Of a stretch of DNA of 64,000 nt, positions 34,312-42,237 are shown piece by piece (the first letter of the stretch is position 1; each line of letters starts with the position of its first letter). The stretch spans positions 1 through 64,000 of the forward strand of contig DASTOB010000107.1 of assembly GCA_035720425.1 (NCBI GenBank), given 5' to 3'. The translations under genes were made by a program, and so were the position numbers. This DNA is from DASTOB01 sp035720425. Lineage in GTDB: Bacteria; Chloroflexota; Limnocylindria; Limnocylindrales; CSP1-4. A model generated the notes under the pieces. That model worked only from the letters and a program-made list of their open reading frames with translations. It searched no databases and had not been told where the DNA came from.

Positions 34312-35598
34312 TCAGTAGGCGTTCGCGACGAACAGCTCGTCGGACGGGAAGCGGGTGATGACCTGCGGGCCGTTCGCGGTGACGACGACCTCCTCCTCGA
34401 TCCGCGCCGCCGAGTAACCGTCCGTGGCCGGGCAGTACGTCTCGAGGGCGATGACCATGCCCTCCTTGATCTCGACCGGGTGGTCGAGCGAGTTGAGCCG
34501 GCTGATGATCGGCCGCTCGTGGAGGAACAGGCCGACCGAGTGGCCGAACTGGAGGCCGAACGCCTCCATCTCGCTGCCGAAGCCGAAGTCCTCGGCGCGC
34601 GGCCAGACCCGGGCGACCTCGTCGGTCCCGACGCCGGGTCGCATGAGCTCGATCGACGCGTCGATCCACTCGCGTGCGCGCTTGTACGCGTCGCGCTGGG
34701 CGTCGTTCGCGCGACCGACGACGAACGTCCGGTAGTAGCACGTCTTGTAGCCGACGAACGTGTGGATGATGTCGAAGAAGGCCTGATCGCCGGGCCGGAT
34801 GAGACGGTCGCTGAACACGTGCGGGTGCGGGCTGCAGCGCTCGCCGGACACGGCATTGATGTTGTCGACGTGCTCCGAGCCCATGTCGAACAACGCCTTC
34901 GTGACGTTGGCCACGAGCTCGCTCTCGCGAATCCCCGGCTTGAGCTGCTCGGCGATGAGCTGGTAGGCGCCGTCAACCATCGCACAGGCGGTGTTGAGGA
35001 GGGTGATCTCGTCCTGGGACTTGACCTCGCGCGCATCGAGCATCGTCTGCTGCCCGTCGCGGACGGCGATCCCCTCCGCCTGGAGCGCGGCGAGCATCGG
35101 CGGCTCGACGATGTCGACGCCGAGCGGCAGGTCGGCGACGCCCTCGGCACGGAGGATCTCGGCGATCTCCCGCGCCGCCCCGGTGAACAGGCCGGCCTCC
35201 GGGGCGACCGCGCCGCGCAGGCCGATCATCCCGCCACGCACGTTCTCCGGCGGCAGCCACGGACAGTTCAGGCGGTGATGCTTGGCGGCCGACCCGAAGT
35301 CCCACAGGTGCGGCGCGCCGCCGCGGGTCAGGAGCGCGAAACGCGTCATCTTGTCGCGCGCCCACTCCCCGATGTGGGTGCTCGTGACGTAGCGGATGTT
35401 GTTGAAGTCGAACAGCAGGAGCGATCCCAGCTCCGACGCGGCGAGGGCATCCCGGGCACGGCCGAGTCGCCACGTTCGAAGGCGATCCGGGTTGACCCGT
35501 TCCTCCCAGTCGACCGTCATCGACCCTGGCGAGGCGAGCGGTCGCTGCGCGATGGCCGACGGCGCGGGGGATGCGGGGACGGACTCGACGGCGCTCAC
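34312..35598 (-). CDS. M24 (creatinase/DddP/prolidase) family protein with altered metal site
   Basis: 428 aa pita-bread fold. SLLLFDFNNIRYVTST and APHLWDFGSAAKHH are like the DddP/creatinase group. Metal-site residues retained are Asp in FFDII, His in FGHSVGL, Glu in ALETY and Glu in RIEEEVVV. The usual second and third Asp (DxD, then SD or TD of the TRT region) appear as Ile and Cys (FFDII; KTCYYRTF). Reaction is unknown: peptidase, hydrolase or lyase. GTG start at 35598 chosen because GAGGAGG is 9 nt upstream; an ATG at 35520 is in frame. Confidence 0.85.
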   Translation of the reverse strand: MSAVESVPASPAPSAIAQRPLASPGSMTVDWEERVNPDRLRTWRLGRARDALAASELGSLLLFDFNNIRYVTSTHIGEWARDKMTRFALLTRGGAPHLWDFGSAAKHHRLNCPWLPPENVRGGMIGLRGAVAPEAGLFTGAAREIAEILRAEGVADLPLGVDIVEPPMLAALQAEGIAVRDGQQTMLDAREVKSQDEITLLNTACAMVDGAYQLIAEQLKPGIRESELVANVTKALFDMGSEHVDNINAVSGERCSPHPHVFSDRLIRPGDQAFFDIIHTFVGYKTCYYRTFVVGRANDAQRDAYKRAREWIDASIELMRPGVGTDEVARVWPRAEDFGFGSEMEAFGLQFGHSVGLFLHERPIISRLNSLDHPVEIKEGMVIALETYCPATDGYSAARIEEEVVVTANGPQVITRFPSDELFVANAY

Positions 35599-35647
35599 GA
35601 GGGGCACCTCCTCGGTGGCACGAATCGGGACTCGACGAGTGGCCTGC

Positions 35648-35676
35648 AGTATGGTCCGGTCGCCGGCGAGTTTCAA
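35648..35676 (-). promoter_or_regulatory. Promoter of the M24-amidohydrolase operon
   Basis: On the minus strand TTGAAA (-35, 35671-35676), a 17-bp spacer and CATACT (-10, 35648-35653). This is close to the housekeeping consensus. It faces the divergent XRE-cupin gene, whose product is the obvious candidate to bind here. Confidence 0.65.
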
Positions 35677-35746
35677 CAGGGCTGCACACCCGACGCGACA
35701 ATGGCGCGACGGCGTAGGATCGTCGCCGACCACCTGGAGGCTGGAC

Positions 35747-36415
35747 GTGGCGCGGCGCGGAGCGAACGGGTCCGAACCTGAATACCGGGAGATCGGCGAC
35801 CGGCTGCGCGCCGCGCGGAGCGGCCGAGGTCTCAGCCTGCGCAGCCTCGCAGATCGGCTGGGCGTGTCCCCCAGCCTCATCTCGCAGGTCGAGCGGGGCC
35901 TCGCCAAGCCCTCCGTAAATACCCTCTATGCGATGGCTCGCGAACTCGACGTCTCGCTCGATGAGCTCCTCTTCGTCGATGCGCGCTCGGCGGCGGCGTC
36001 GGACGGTGCGAGGCCCATCCCACCGGCCGAACCCGGGCCGCTGCCTCGTGTTCCCGTTCAGCGGGGCGCCGACCGCAAGTCGATCCGCCTTGCCTCCGGT
36101 GTCGTGTGGGAGCGGCTGACGACCGAATCGATTCCCAACGTCGACTTCCTGTACGTGACCTACGAGGTCGGCGGCGCGTCGAGCCCCGAGCGCGAGTTCC
36201 AGCGACACGGCGGACAGGAGTGGGGGTACGTGCTGTCCGGTCGGCTCGGCGTCACCGTCGGGTTCGACGACTACGTCCTGGAGGCCGGGGACTCGATCGC
36301 CCTCGACTCCACGACGCCGCACCGCCTCTTCAACCTTGGGAGCGAGCCGGTTCACGCGATCTGGTTCGTCCTGGGCCGACGGCCGGTCGACGCGGGGGCG
36401 TTCCCGTCCGGTTGA
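35747..36415 (+). CDS. XRE-family regulator with C-terminal cupin
   Basis: 222 aa. An HTH_3 domain (about residues 15-75; LRSLADRLGVSPSLISQVE) is followed by a cupin (about 110-215; EFQRHGGQEWGYVLSGRLG). It is a typical single-component sensor for a small carbon/nitrogen compound, like PuuR. It is divergent from the M24 operon and upstream of the bicupin and SDR. GTG start at 35747 with GGAGG 8 nt upstream. TAGGAT at 35715-35720 may be its -10. Confidence 0.9.
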   Translation: MARRGANGSEPEYREIGDRLRAARSGRGLSLRSLADRLGVSPSLISQVERGLAKPSVNTLYAMARELDVSLDELLFVDARSAAASDGARPIPPAEPGPLPRVPVQRGADRKSIRLASGVVWERLTTESIPNVDFLYVTYEVGGASSPEREFQRHGGQEWGYVLSGRLGVTVGFDDYVLEAGDSIALDSTTPHRLFNLGSEPVHAIWFVLGRRPVDAGAFPSG

Positions 36416-36467
36416 CGGTCGTGCAGCGGCACTGCACACTCGTGGCAGAGGAGGTCAGGCCCGGCAC

Positions 36468-37379
36468 ATGCACCACGTCGGTCGGCTCGACTGGTCGTTC
36501 AGCGACTCGCCGGCTCCCGCGTCGGCGACCGCTGTCGGCCTCTCCCGCCAGGTCCTCGTCGGTCCGTCGCACGGTGCCGTGCACACGGAGCTTGCCGCGG
36601 GCTCGCTCAAGCCGGGCGGCTGGCTCGGCCGGCACGTGCACTCGTTCGAGGAGGCCCTGTACGTGCTCGCGGGTGAGCTCATCCTCGAGATCGGCGGCGC
36701 CGTCCACCGGCTCGTCGCCGGCGACTACGCGCACATGGCCATCGGCGTCCGGCACACGCTCGCCAACGCCGGTTCGGAGGAGGTTCGCTGGCTGTCGGTC
36801 AACAGCCCGCAGCGCCAGGCGCCGGACAGCGGCCGGCGCGACACGTTCTTCGATCGCGTGCCGGTCGACCCGGCCGCCCTCGCCGAGCGTTCCGTCCGGC
36901 CGCCGTTCGGCGATCCCACACTTCGGTCCGTCGGCCACTACGAGGGCACGCCGCCGCAGCAGGAGGCCTTGCGCGTCGCGGATCCCGCCCGCGGGCGGCG
37001 GCCGGCCGGGATGGATACGGCGCTCCTCGCCTACAGCGGGATTTCCGTGAAGATGCTCGTCGATCGGACGTTCGGGGCGGATCTCGTGACGATGTTCACG
37101 GTCGACTACGAGCCCGGGGGCGCCGCGCAGGCGCACGACCATCCGTTCGAGGAGACGTACCTGTTCCTCGCCGGCGAGGTCCACGCAGAGCTCGACGGTG
37201 TGCCCTACACGTTCCGCCCGGGCGACGTCGCGTTCGCCGGCGTGGGCAGCGTCCACGGGTTCTGGAACGAAGGCACCGAGCGCGTCCGTTGGATCGAAAC
37301 GCAGGCCCCGCAACCGCCGGCCCGGCACGCCTATCGCTGGGTCGATAGCTGGAAGCGGCTGGAGACGGAGGGAGGCTGA
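36468..37379 (+). CDS. Bicupin protein
   Basis: 303 aa with two cupin domains (about 40-115 and 190-275). GRHVHSFEEALYVLAG and AHDHPFEETYLFLAG have metal-binding His and Glu in motif 1, and GVRHTLAN and GSVHGFWN have motif 2 His. The arrangement resembles (S)-ureidoglycine aminohydrolase, oxalate decarboxylase or related small-acid enzymes; the reaction is not identified. GAGGAGG is 11 nt before the ATG. Co-directional with the XRE regulator and SDR. Confidence 0.88.
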   Translation: MHHVGRLDWSFSDSPAPASATAVGLSRQVLVGPSHGAVHTELAAGSLKPGGWLGRHVHSFEEALYVLAGELILEIGGAVHRLVAGDYAHMAIGVRHTLANAGSEEVRWLSVNSPQRQAPDSGRRDTFFDRVPVDPAALAERSVRPPFGDPTLRSVGHYEGTPPQQEALRVADPARGRRPAGMDTALLAYSGISVKMLVDRTFGADLVTMFTVDYEPGGAAQAHDHPFEETYLFLAGEVHAELDGVPYTFRPGDVAFAGVGSVHGFWNEGTERVRWIETQAPQPPARHAYRWVDSWKRLETEGG

Positions 37380-37380
37380 C

Positions 37381-38082
37381 ATGGCCGACGGGTCGGTCGT
37401 CGTCGTCGGCGGCACGCGCGCGATCGGGCTCGAGATCGCCCGGAACTACGCGTCCCGGGGCGCCGACGTCGTCGTCACCGGGCAGAGCCAGGAGAGCGTG
37501 GCACGGGCGGTCGCGGAGGTGGGCGGACCGCATGTCAGCGGCGTCGCGTTCGACCTCGCCGCCCCGCACGGCATCGCGACCGCGCTCGCCGACGTCGGCC
37601 CCGTCCGGCATCTCGTGCTCGCGGCGATCGACCGGGATGCCAACAGCATCGCCGAGTACGACATCGACCGGGCGATCCGGCTCGCCACGCTCAAGCTCGT
37701 CGGGTATGCCGCCGTCGTGAGCGCGCTGCGCGACCGGCTGTCGGACGACTCGTCGCTCGTGCTGTTCGGCGGGATGGCGAAGGAGCGACCGTACCCGGGC
37801 TCGACCACGGTCAGCACCGTCAACGGCGGGGTCGTCGGCCTGACCCGGAGCCTCGTCGAGGAGCTCAAGCCGGTCCGGGTGAACGCGATTCACCCGGGCA
37901 TCGTCGGGGACAGCCCGTTCTGGGCCGCCAAGCCGGCGGCCGTCGCGAGCTACACGTCCCAGACGCCGACCGGTCGGCTGGCCACGATGGCCGACATCGT
38001 CGCCGCGGTCGCGTTCCTGCTCGAGAACCCGGCCGTCAACGGCGTCGACCTCATCGTCGACGGCGGCTGGCACTGCCGCTGA
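37381..38082 (+). CDS. SDR-fold protein lacking the catalytic residues
   Basis: 233 aa. The cofactor motif GGTRAIG (residues 10-16) is intact. The region aligned with the catalytic YxxxK reads V144-S-T-V-N148, so Tyr is Val and Lys is Asn; the Ser site also reads Gly. The remaining fold (GVVGLTRSLVEEL, VRVNAIHPGIVG) is well kept and the length normal. It may act as a binding or regulatory protein or use another mechanism. Starts 1 nt after the bicupin stop. Confidence 0.88.
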   Translation: MADGSVVVVGGTRAIGLEIARNYASRGADVVVTGQSQESVARAVAEVGGPHVSGVAFDLAAPHGIATALADVGPVRHLVLAAIDRDANSIAEYDIDRAIRLATLKLVGYAAVVSALRDRLSDDSSLVLFGGMAKERPYPGSTTVSTVNGGVVGLTRSLVEELKPVRVNAIHPGIVGDSPFWAAKPAAVASYTSQTPTGRLATMADIVAAVAFLLENPAVNGVDLIVDGGWHCR

Positions 38083-38100
38083 GCGGCGCCCGCGAATTCC

Positions 38101-38119
38101 CCGGGCGATCAGCGCCCGG
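38101..38119. terminator. Hairpin between convergent genes
   Basis: CCGGGCG-ATCAG-CGCCCGG, 7-bp stem, 19 bp after the SDR stop and overlapping the end of the flavodoxin gene. No T tract. Confidence 0.4.
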
Positions 38120-38612
38120 CGCCGACCGGCAGGAGCGACGCCGCGATGTCGGCCGCCCAGGCGCGGATCTCGGCCCATGGACGGAAGTCGCCCTCCGGCG
38201 CCTTGACGCCCTTGGCCACGATCTTCTCGCCAAGGCTCAGACCGCGCTTGTCGAGGCGGCCGGGAAAGAGGCGGTGCTCGCGGGCGCGGGTCGTCGTGAG
38301 GAGAGCCGGGATCTCGGCCGGCTCGGCTTCCGGCTTCGGCGGGTCGCCGAGCGGGCCGATCGAGAACAGCCAGACGGGCCGGGTCACGAGGCCGTGGGCG
38401 AGACGGTTGACGAGCACGGTAGCCGGCTCCATCCAGCGGCCGAAATAGACGGCGCTGCCGACGACGACGGCGTCGTAGGCGTCCACCGAGGTGACGGTTT
38501 CCGGGGCGGCGACGGCAACCGAATGGCCGGCCTCGCCGAGCACCTCGGCGATCGTGCGGGCGACTTCGTCGGTCGAGCCGTGCTTCGATGCGGCGGTGAC
38601 GAGGATCTTCAT
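38109..38612 (-). CDS. Flavodoxin-domain protein (HemG-like)
   Basis: 167 aa. ILVTAASKHGSTDEVA is the FMN phosphate loop. VDAYDAVVVGSAVYFGRW is the second flavin loop. The layout matches menaquinone-dependent protoporphyrinogen oxidase HemG or a generic flavodoxin. AGGAGG lies about 10 nt before the ATG. It overlaps the membrane protein gene upstream by ATGA. Confidence 0.87.
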   Translation of the reverse strand: MKILVTAASKHGSTDEVARTIAEVLGEAGHSVAVAAPETVTSVDAYDAVVVGSAVYFGRWMEPATVLVNRLAHGLVTRPVWLFSIGPLGDPPKPEAEPAEIPALLTTTRAREHRLFPGRLDKRGLSLGEKIVAKGVKAPEGDFRPWAEIRAWAADIAASLLPVGAGR

Positions 38613-39526
38613 CGGGCGGGTGCCTCCTGGGTCATGGTCGTCGGGCGGACTTCGCGCGACGGTGCAGTGGGGTCCCCGATGCTGCCGAAGAGCCGGCCGG
38701 CAAGGGCGATGGCGAGGAGCCCGATGGCGGCGAACAGCACGATCGGCGGGTAGAGCCAAACCCCGGTCGCAAGCCCTTCGACCACCAGCATCGCGGCGAT
38801 CGCCGTGCCCATCGCGGCCGCCTTGACGACCACCACAGCGCCGAGGACATAGCCGATCGCCTGGCGGCGAAGCAGCGTGGCGGCGGTGAAGATGCCGAGC
38901 GGGACGAGGAGCCCAAGGTCGAATGCCTGCACCACGAGGGTCGTGCCGCCGTTCAACTCCCGCACGACGGCGCTGCCCATGCTTCGGGCGACGAGCGGCA
39001 GCCACATCCCGCCGAGCAGCAGCGGGATGAACAGGGCCAGCCCGATCACGCCACGGCGCGGGAACCCGGACCCGATTCGGTCGGCGAGGTTCGACAGGTC
39101 CAGGTCGGCCGCGACGAGCGCGATGGCCGATACGCTGAGACCGACGATCGCGGTGTACACGAGGAACAGCGGCCCGTAGGCGAGGAAGGTCACGTACTCG
39201 AGGTACTGGTACAGGAAGTAGACGAGCATGCCGAGCGCAGCCAGCCGGGCGCGGACCGACCCGCGGCGCAGGCCCGGCAGGACCAGCACGAAGGCCGGGA
39301 CCACCAGGAACAGGGTGACCAGGTCCCAGCCGACGCCCTCCGCCGCGATGGCGAGGCCGTTGTACCGGTAGATCCCATCGATGAGCACGTCGACCGTGCT
39401 CCCGCGAACCGTCACAAACGGCTCGGTTGCGAGGTCGCCGCGCAGGAAGACCCCTGCGCCGGCGGCAATGGCGGCGAGGACGGCAACCGACGCGCACAGC
39501 GCGACGGCGAGGGAGCGGATGGTCAC
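38609..39526 (-). CDS. Polytopic membrane protein, unknown
   Basis: 305 aa from the GTG at 39526, or 314 aa from an ATG at 39553 that has no ribosome site. About eight hydrophobic segments. YLEYVTFLAYGPLFLVY and MWLPLVARSM are recognisable conserved patches, but no family was identified. Coupled to the flavodoxin gene by ATGA, so probably an electron-transfer or redox-linked pair. Confidence 0.78.
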   Translation of the reverse strand: MTIRSLAVALCASVAVLAAIAAGAGVFLRGDLATEPFVTVRGSTVDVLIDGIYRYNGLAIAAEGVGWDLVTLFLVVPAFVLVLPGLRRGSVRARLAALGMLVYFLYQYLEYVTFLAYGPLFLVYTAIVGLSVSAIALVAADLDLSNLADRIGSGFPRRGVIGLALFIPLLLGGMWLPLVARSMGSAVVRELNGGTTLVVQAFDLGLLVPLGIFTAATLLRRQAIGYVLGAVVVVKAAAMGTAIAAMLVVEGLATGVWLYPPIVLFAAIGLLAIALAGRLFGSIGDPTAPSREVRPTTMTQEAPAR

Positions 39527-39644
39527 GGCAGGGAGCCTCACGGTCCGGCGCACGACCCGGTGCGCCTCACGATTCCGAGTCTGCTCGTGGGGCCGTTCTC
39601 GCCGGGAGGGCCCTCCGGCCCGGCGGAGGCGGGCCGGATGTCGC

Positions 39645-39872
39645 TCAGGCGGCGGTCAGGACCGACGCGGCGATGAGCTCGCGCTCGGAGTGGAGTGCGA
39701 GGCGATAGGCGATCCGAGCGAGACGCCCGTGTCGTGGACGGCGACGCTCGGAGCACTCGAGCCACAGCCCGCCGTCCCGATTGGCGGCCGCCATCGGGGC
39801 CCCGCACACGCAGAACGGCTCCGCGCGCTCGGCATCGTCGATCAGCTGGAGGATGGCAAGTCGGTCGTACAT
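39645..39872 (-). CDS. Small Cys-containing protein
   Basis: 75 aa. FCVCGAPM and LECSER form a single CxC...C cluster, too few for a standard zinc ribbon. Divergent from tetR, with its start 49 bp away across the operator region. Unrecognised. The TetR operator could control both. Confidence 0.6.
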   Translation of the reverse strand: MYDRLAILQLIDDAERAEPFCVCGAPMAAANRDGGLWLECSERRRPRHGRLARIAYRLALHSERELIAASVLTAA

Positions 39873-39886
39873 CGTTGATGAACCCC

Positions 39887-39915
39887 TTGAAGTGAAACGG
39901 TTCGTTCCGTATCCT
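39887..39915 (+). promoter_or_regulatory. tetR promoter with an operator palindrome in the spacer
   Basis: TTGAAG (39887-39892), a 17-bp spacer and TATCCT (39910-39915). The imperfect palindrome GAAACG-GTT-CGTTCC (39894-39908) fills the spacer, typical of TetR/AcrR autoregulatory sites. Transcription would begin at or beside the ATG at 39922, so the message looks leaderless. Confidence 0.65.
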
Positions 39916-39921
39916 AACCCC

Positions 39922-40566
39922 ATGACCGCAATAAATCAAGACGCTCCGTCTCGCAAGGGCACCGCAACCGCAGCGCGACCGAACGAGCGCCGGGTTGGCC
40001 GTCCACGGAGCGAGTCCGCGCACCGGGCCATCCTCGACGCCGCCCGCGAGCTGCTCATCGAGGAGGGCTTCACTCGGCTCCGTCTCGAGCACGTCGCCTC
40101 GCGTGCCGGGGTCGGCAAGGCGACGATCTACCGGCGCTGGTCGTCCAAGGAGGAGCTCGCCCAGGAGCTCCTGTCGGAGCTGGCCGGGCCGCATATCGCG
40201 ATCGCCGATGTCGGCGACACCCGCGCGGAGCTCCTCGCCGCGGTGGTCAACCCGATGCACGCCCTGACGGATACGCCGTTCGGCCCGGTCATCCGCGCGC
40301 TCCTGTCGCAGATCGCGATCAACCCGACGCTCGGCGATCCCTTCCGCGCCACCGTCGTCCACGGTCGCCGGACGGAGATCGCCCGGGTCATCGCCCGTGG
40401 CATCGAGCGCGGCGACCTCCGACCCGACGCGGACCCCGACGTCGCGACGGAGCTCCTCGTCGGCCCGGTCTACTTCCGCCTCATGTTCGGTGGGGAGCTG
40501 TCGACGGCCTTCGCCCGGCGCATCGCCGACACCGTCTACCGCGGGTTCGCGGCCGGACCCGCTTGA
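39922..40566 (+). CDS. TetR/AcrR-family regulator
   Basis: 214 aa. HTH at about residues 30-75 (EHVASRAGVGKATIYRRWS), ligand domain after it. It likely represses itself through the palindrome in its promoter and may control methylglyoxal synthase, which starts 3 nt downstream. The -10 is 6 nt from the ATG. Confidence 0.9.
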   Translation: MTAINQDAPSRKGTATAARPNERRVGRPRSESAHRAILDAARELLIEEGFTRLRLEHVASRAGVGKATIYRRWSSKEELAQELLSELAGPHIAIADVGDTRAELLAAVVNPMHALTDTPFGPVIRALLSQIAINPTLGDPFRATVVHGRRTEIARVIARGIERGDLRPDADPDVATELLVGPVYFRLMFGGELSTAFARRIADTVYRGFAAGPA

Positions 40567-40569
40567 CCG

Positions 40570-41025
40570 ATGGCAGAGCTGCTTCCCGCGCGCAAGCGGA
40601 TCGGGCTCGTCGCCCACGACCACAAGAAGGCCGATCTCGTCGCCTGGGCGCAGTGGAACCGCGCGCTCCTCGTCGAGCACGATCTCATCGCGACCGGCAC
40701 GACAGGCACGCTGCTCGAGGAGGAGCTGGGGGTCGGCATCGTCAAGCTCCACAGCGGACCGCTCGGCGGAGACCAGCAGCTCGGCGCGATGATCGCCGAC
40801 GGGGAAATCGACCTGCTCGTGTTCTTCTGGGATCCGCTCGAGCAGCAGCCGCACGACCCGGACGTCAGGGCCTTGCTCCGGATCGCCATGGTCTGGAACA
40901 TCCCGGTGGCCTGCAATCGGTCGTCGGCCGACTTCATGATCTCGTCCCCGCTCATGACCGGCGAGTACGTCCGAAGCGTGCCCGACTACCAGGACTACAT
41001 CGATCGCGCCCTGCCGGCCGACTGA
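40570..41025 (+). CDS. mgsA: Methylglyoxal synthase
   Basis: 151 aa, normal length. Converts dihydroxyacetone phosphate to methylglyoxal and phosphate. RIGLVAHDHKK (His near 16), TGTTGTLL, SGPLGGDQQLGAMI and FFWDPLEQQPHDPDVRALLR carry the catalytic Asp and His and the phosphate loops. Immediately after tetR, suggesting regulated methylglyoxal bypass. Confidence 0.95.
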   Translation: MAELLPARKRIGLVAHDHKKADLVAWAQWNRALLVEHDLIATGTTGTLLEEELGVGIVKLHSGPLGGDQQLGAMIADGEIDLLVFFWDPLEQQPHDPDVRALLRIAMVWNIPVACNRSSADFMISSPLMTGEYVRSVPDYQDYIDRALPAD

Positions 41026-41057
41026 CCGGCGGGGGAAGAGACCGAGGGCCGAAACCG

Positions 41058-41081
41058 CGCCCGGCCGGCCGGGCGTACCAT
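41058..41081 (+). promoter_or_regulatory. 18-bp palindrome abutting a TACCAT -10 box
   Basis: CGCCCGGCC-GGCCGGGCG (41058-41075) is a perfect palindrome and TACCAT begins at the next base (41076-41081). The ATG of the metallo-hydrolase is 8 nt after TACCAT. It could be an operator blocking a leaderless promoter or the terminator of mgsA. Confidence 0.5.
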
Positions 41082-41089
41082 CGGGCGGG

Positions 41090-41887
41090 ATGACGCCCGA
41101 CCTCGTCAGCCGCCGCACCTTCCTCATTCGCGCCGGTTCGGGCACGATCGCGCTCGCCGTCGTCGGAATCGCGGGTTGTGCGCCGGCCGCCGTGTCACCG
41201 GAGCCCGCAGCGTCGTCCCCGACCGCCTACCCGCCGTCCCTGCCGCCCGGCGCGTCGGACGCCCCGTCGTCGGACGCCCCGTCGTCGGACGCCCCTGCCG
41301 GAGGCGTCGCCTGGCATCGGGTGAACCTCGGCTTCGTGTCGGCCTACGTCCTCGTCCGATCCGGCGAAGCCGCCGTCGTCGACACCGGCGTCGCCGGCAG
41401 CGAGGGCGACATCGAGGCCGCCCTCGTCGCGGCCGGCCTTGGCTGGAACGCCGTCGGCCACTTGATCCTCACGCACCTCCATTCCGACCACATCGGCAGC
41501 GCAGCGGCGGTCATGACGGCCGCGCCGGACGCAACCGGCTACGCGGGCGCCGGGGACATCCCCGGGATCACCGTGCCGCGGCCGCTCACGCCGGTCGACG
41601 ACGGGGACCGCGTGTTCGACCTCCGGATCGTGGCCACCCCGGGTCACACGCCGGGTCACATCTCCGTGCTCGACGACGTCGGCGGGATCCTCGTCGCCGG
41701 GGACGCGCTCAACACGGCCGGCGGGCGCGCCACCGGACCGAACCCGCAGTTCACGCCGGACATGGACACGGCGATGGCGTCGGTCGCGAAGCTCGCCGGG
41801 TTCGGGTTCGAGACGCTGCTCGTGGGCCACGGGGACCCGGTCACGTCCGGCGCGTCGGCCCAGGTCGCGGAGCTTGCCGCCGGCTGA
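41090..41887 (+). CDS. Exported metallo-beta-lactamase-fold hydrolase (Tat lipoprotein)
   Basis: 265 aa. SRRTFLI (Tat motif) leads to a lipobox GIAGC near residue 30, so the mature protein is probably a lipoprotein outside the membrane. A 15-bp repeat encodes the linker SSDAPSSDAP. HLHSDH (near 128) and GHTPGHIS are the zinc ligands. It belongs to the glyoxalase II-like branch; proximity to methylglyoxal synthase is suggestive but not proof of a glyoxalase role. Confidence 0.9.
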   Translation: MTPDLVSRRTFLIRAGSGTIALAVVGIAGCAPAAVSPEPAASSPTAYPPSLPPGASDAPSSDAPSSDAPAGGVAWHRVNLGFVSAYVLVRSGEAAVVDTGVAGSEGDIEAALVAAGLGWNAVGHLILTHLHSDHIGSAAAVMTAAPDATGYAGAGDIPGITVPRPLTPVDDGDRVFDLRIVATPGHTPGHISVLDDVGGILVAGDALNTAGGRATGPNPQFTPDMDTAMASVAKLAGFGFETLLVGHGDPVTSGASAQVAELAAG

Positions 41888-41921
41888 CGTGGAAGCCCCA
41901 CGCACCGCCGCCGAGGGCGGG

Positions 41922-42203
41922 TCAGCCCCGCTCGAAGCGCAGGTACGTGGCGCCTCGGACGTCGACGAGCGTTCCACGTGGCGTCGTCACGACGCGGAGC
42001 ACGACGCCGTCGCAGGCCGGGCAGCGCAGCACGGACCCGGGACCGCCGACCCAGGCGCGCATCGCGCCGACCATGTTGACCGCGCCGCAGTGCGCGCAGC
42101 ACCCGGGGGTAAGCGTGACGTCGCCGCCGAACACCGCGCTGAGGGTGCCGGCCACGGCATTGCCGTCGAGCATGCGCTCGGCGGCCGGATCGTCGACGTC
42201 CAT
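41922..42203 (-). CDS. DUF6510-family Cys-rich protein
   Basis: 93 aa. Four Cys in PGCCAHCG and LRCPACDG form a zinc-ribbon-like site. The start ATG at 42203 has GAGGAG 6 nt upstream. It is the third gene of a likely operon with an FNR-type reductase and a sulfite-oxidase-like protein, a combination also seen in other actinobacterial and chloroflexal genomes from memory. Confidence 0.75.
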   Translation of the reverse strand: MDVDDPAAERMLDGNAVAGTLSAVFGGDVTLTPGCCAHCGAVNMVGAMRAWVGGPGSVLRCPACDGVVLRVVTTPRGTLVDVRGATYLRFERG

Positions 42204-42237
42204 CGGTCGCTCCTCGTGCGGGGTCATCGGCAGCGTC

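Noticed and set aside
34312..35598. Naming the M24 protein DMSP lyase DddP
   Set aside because: The overall pattern is similar, but two metal-binding acids are missing, so activity cannot be claimed.
41090..41887. Glyoxalase II partner of methylglyoxal synthase
   Set aside because: Fold is consistent but the protein is exported as a lipoprotein while methylglyoxal is made in the cytosol; only adjacency supports it.
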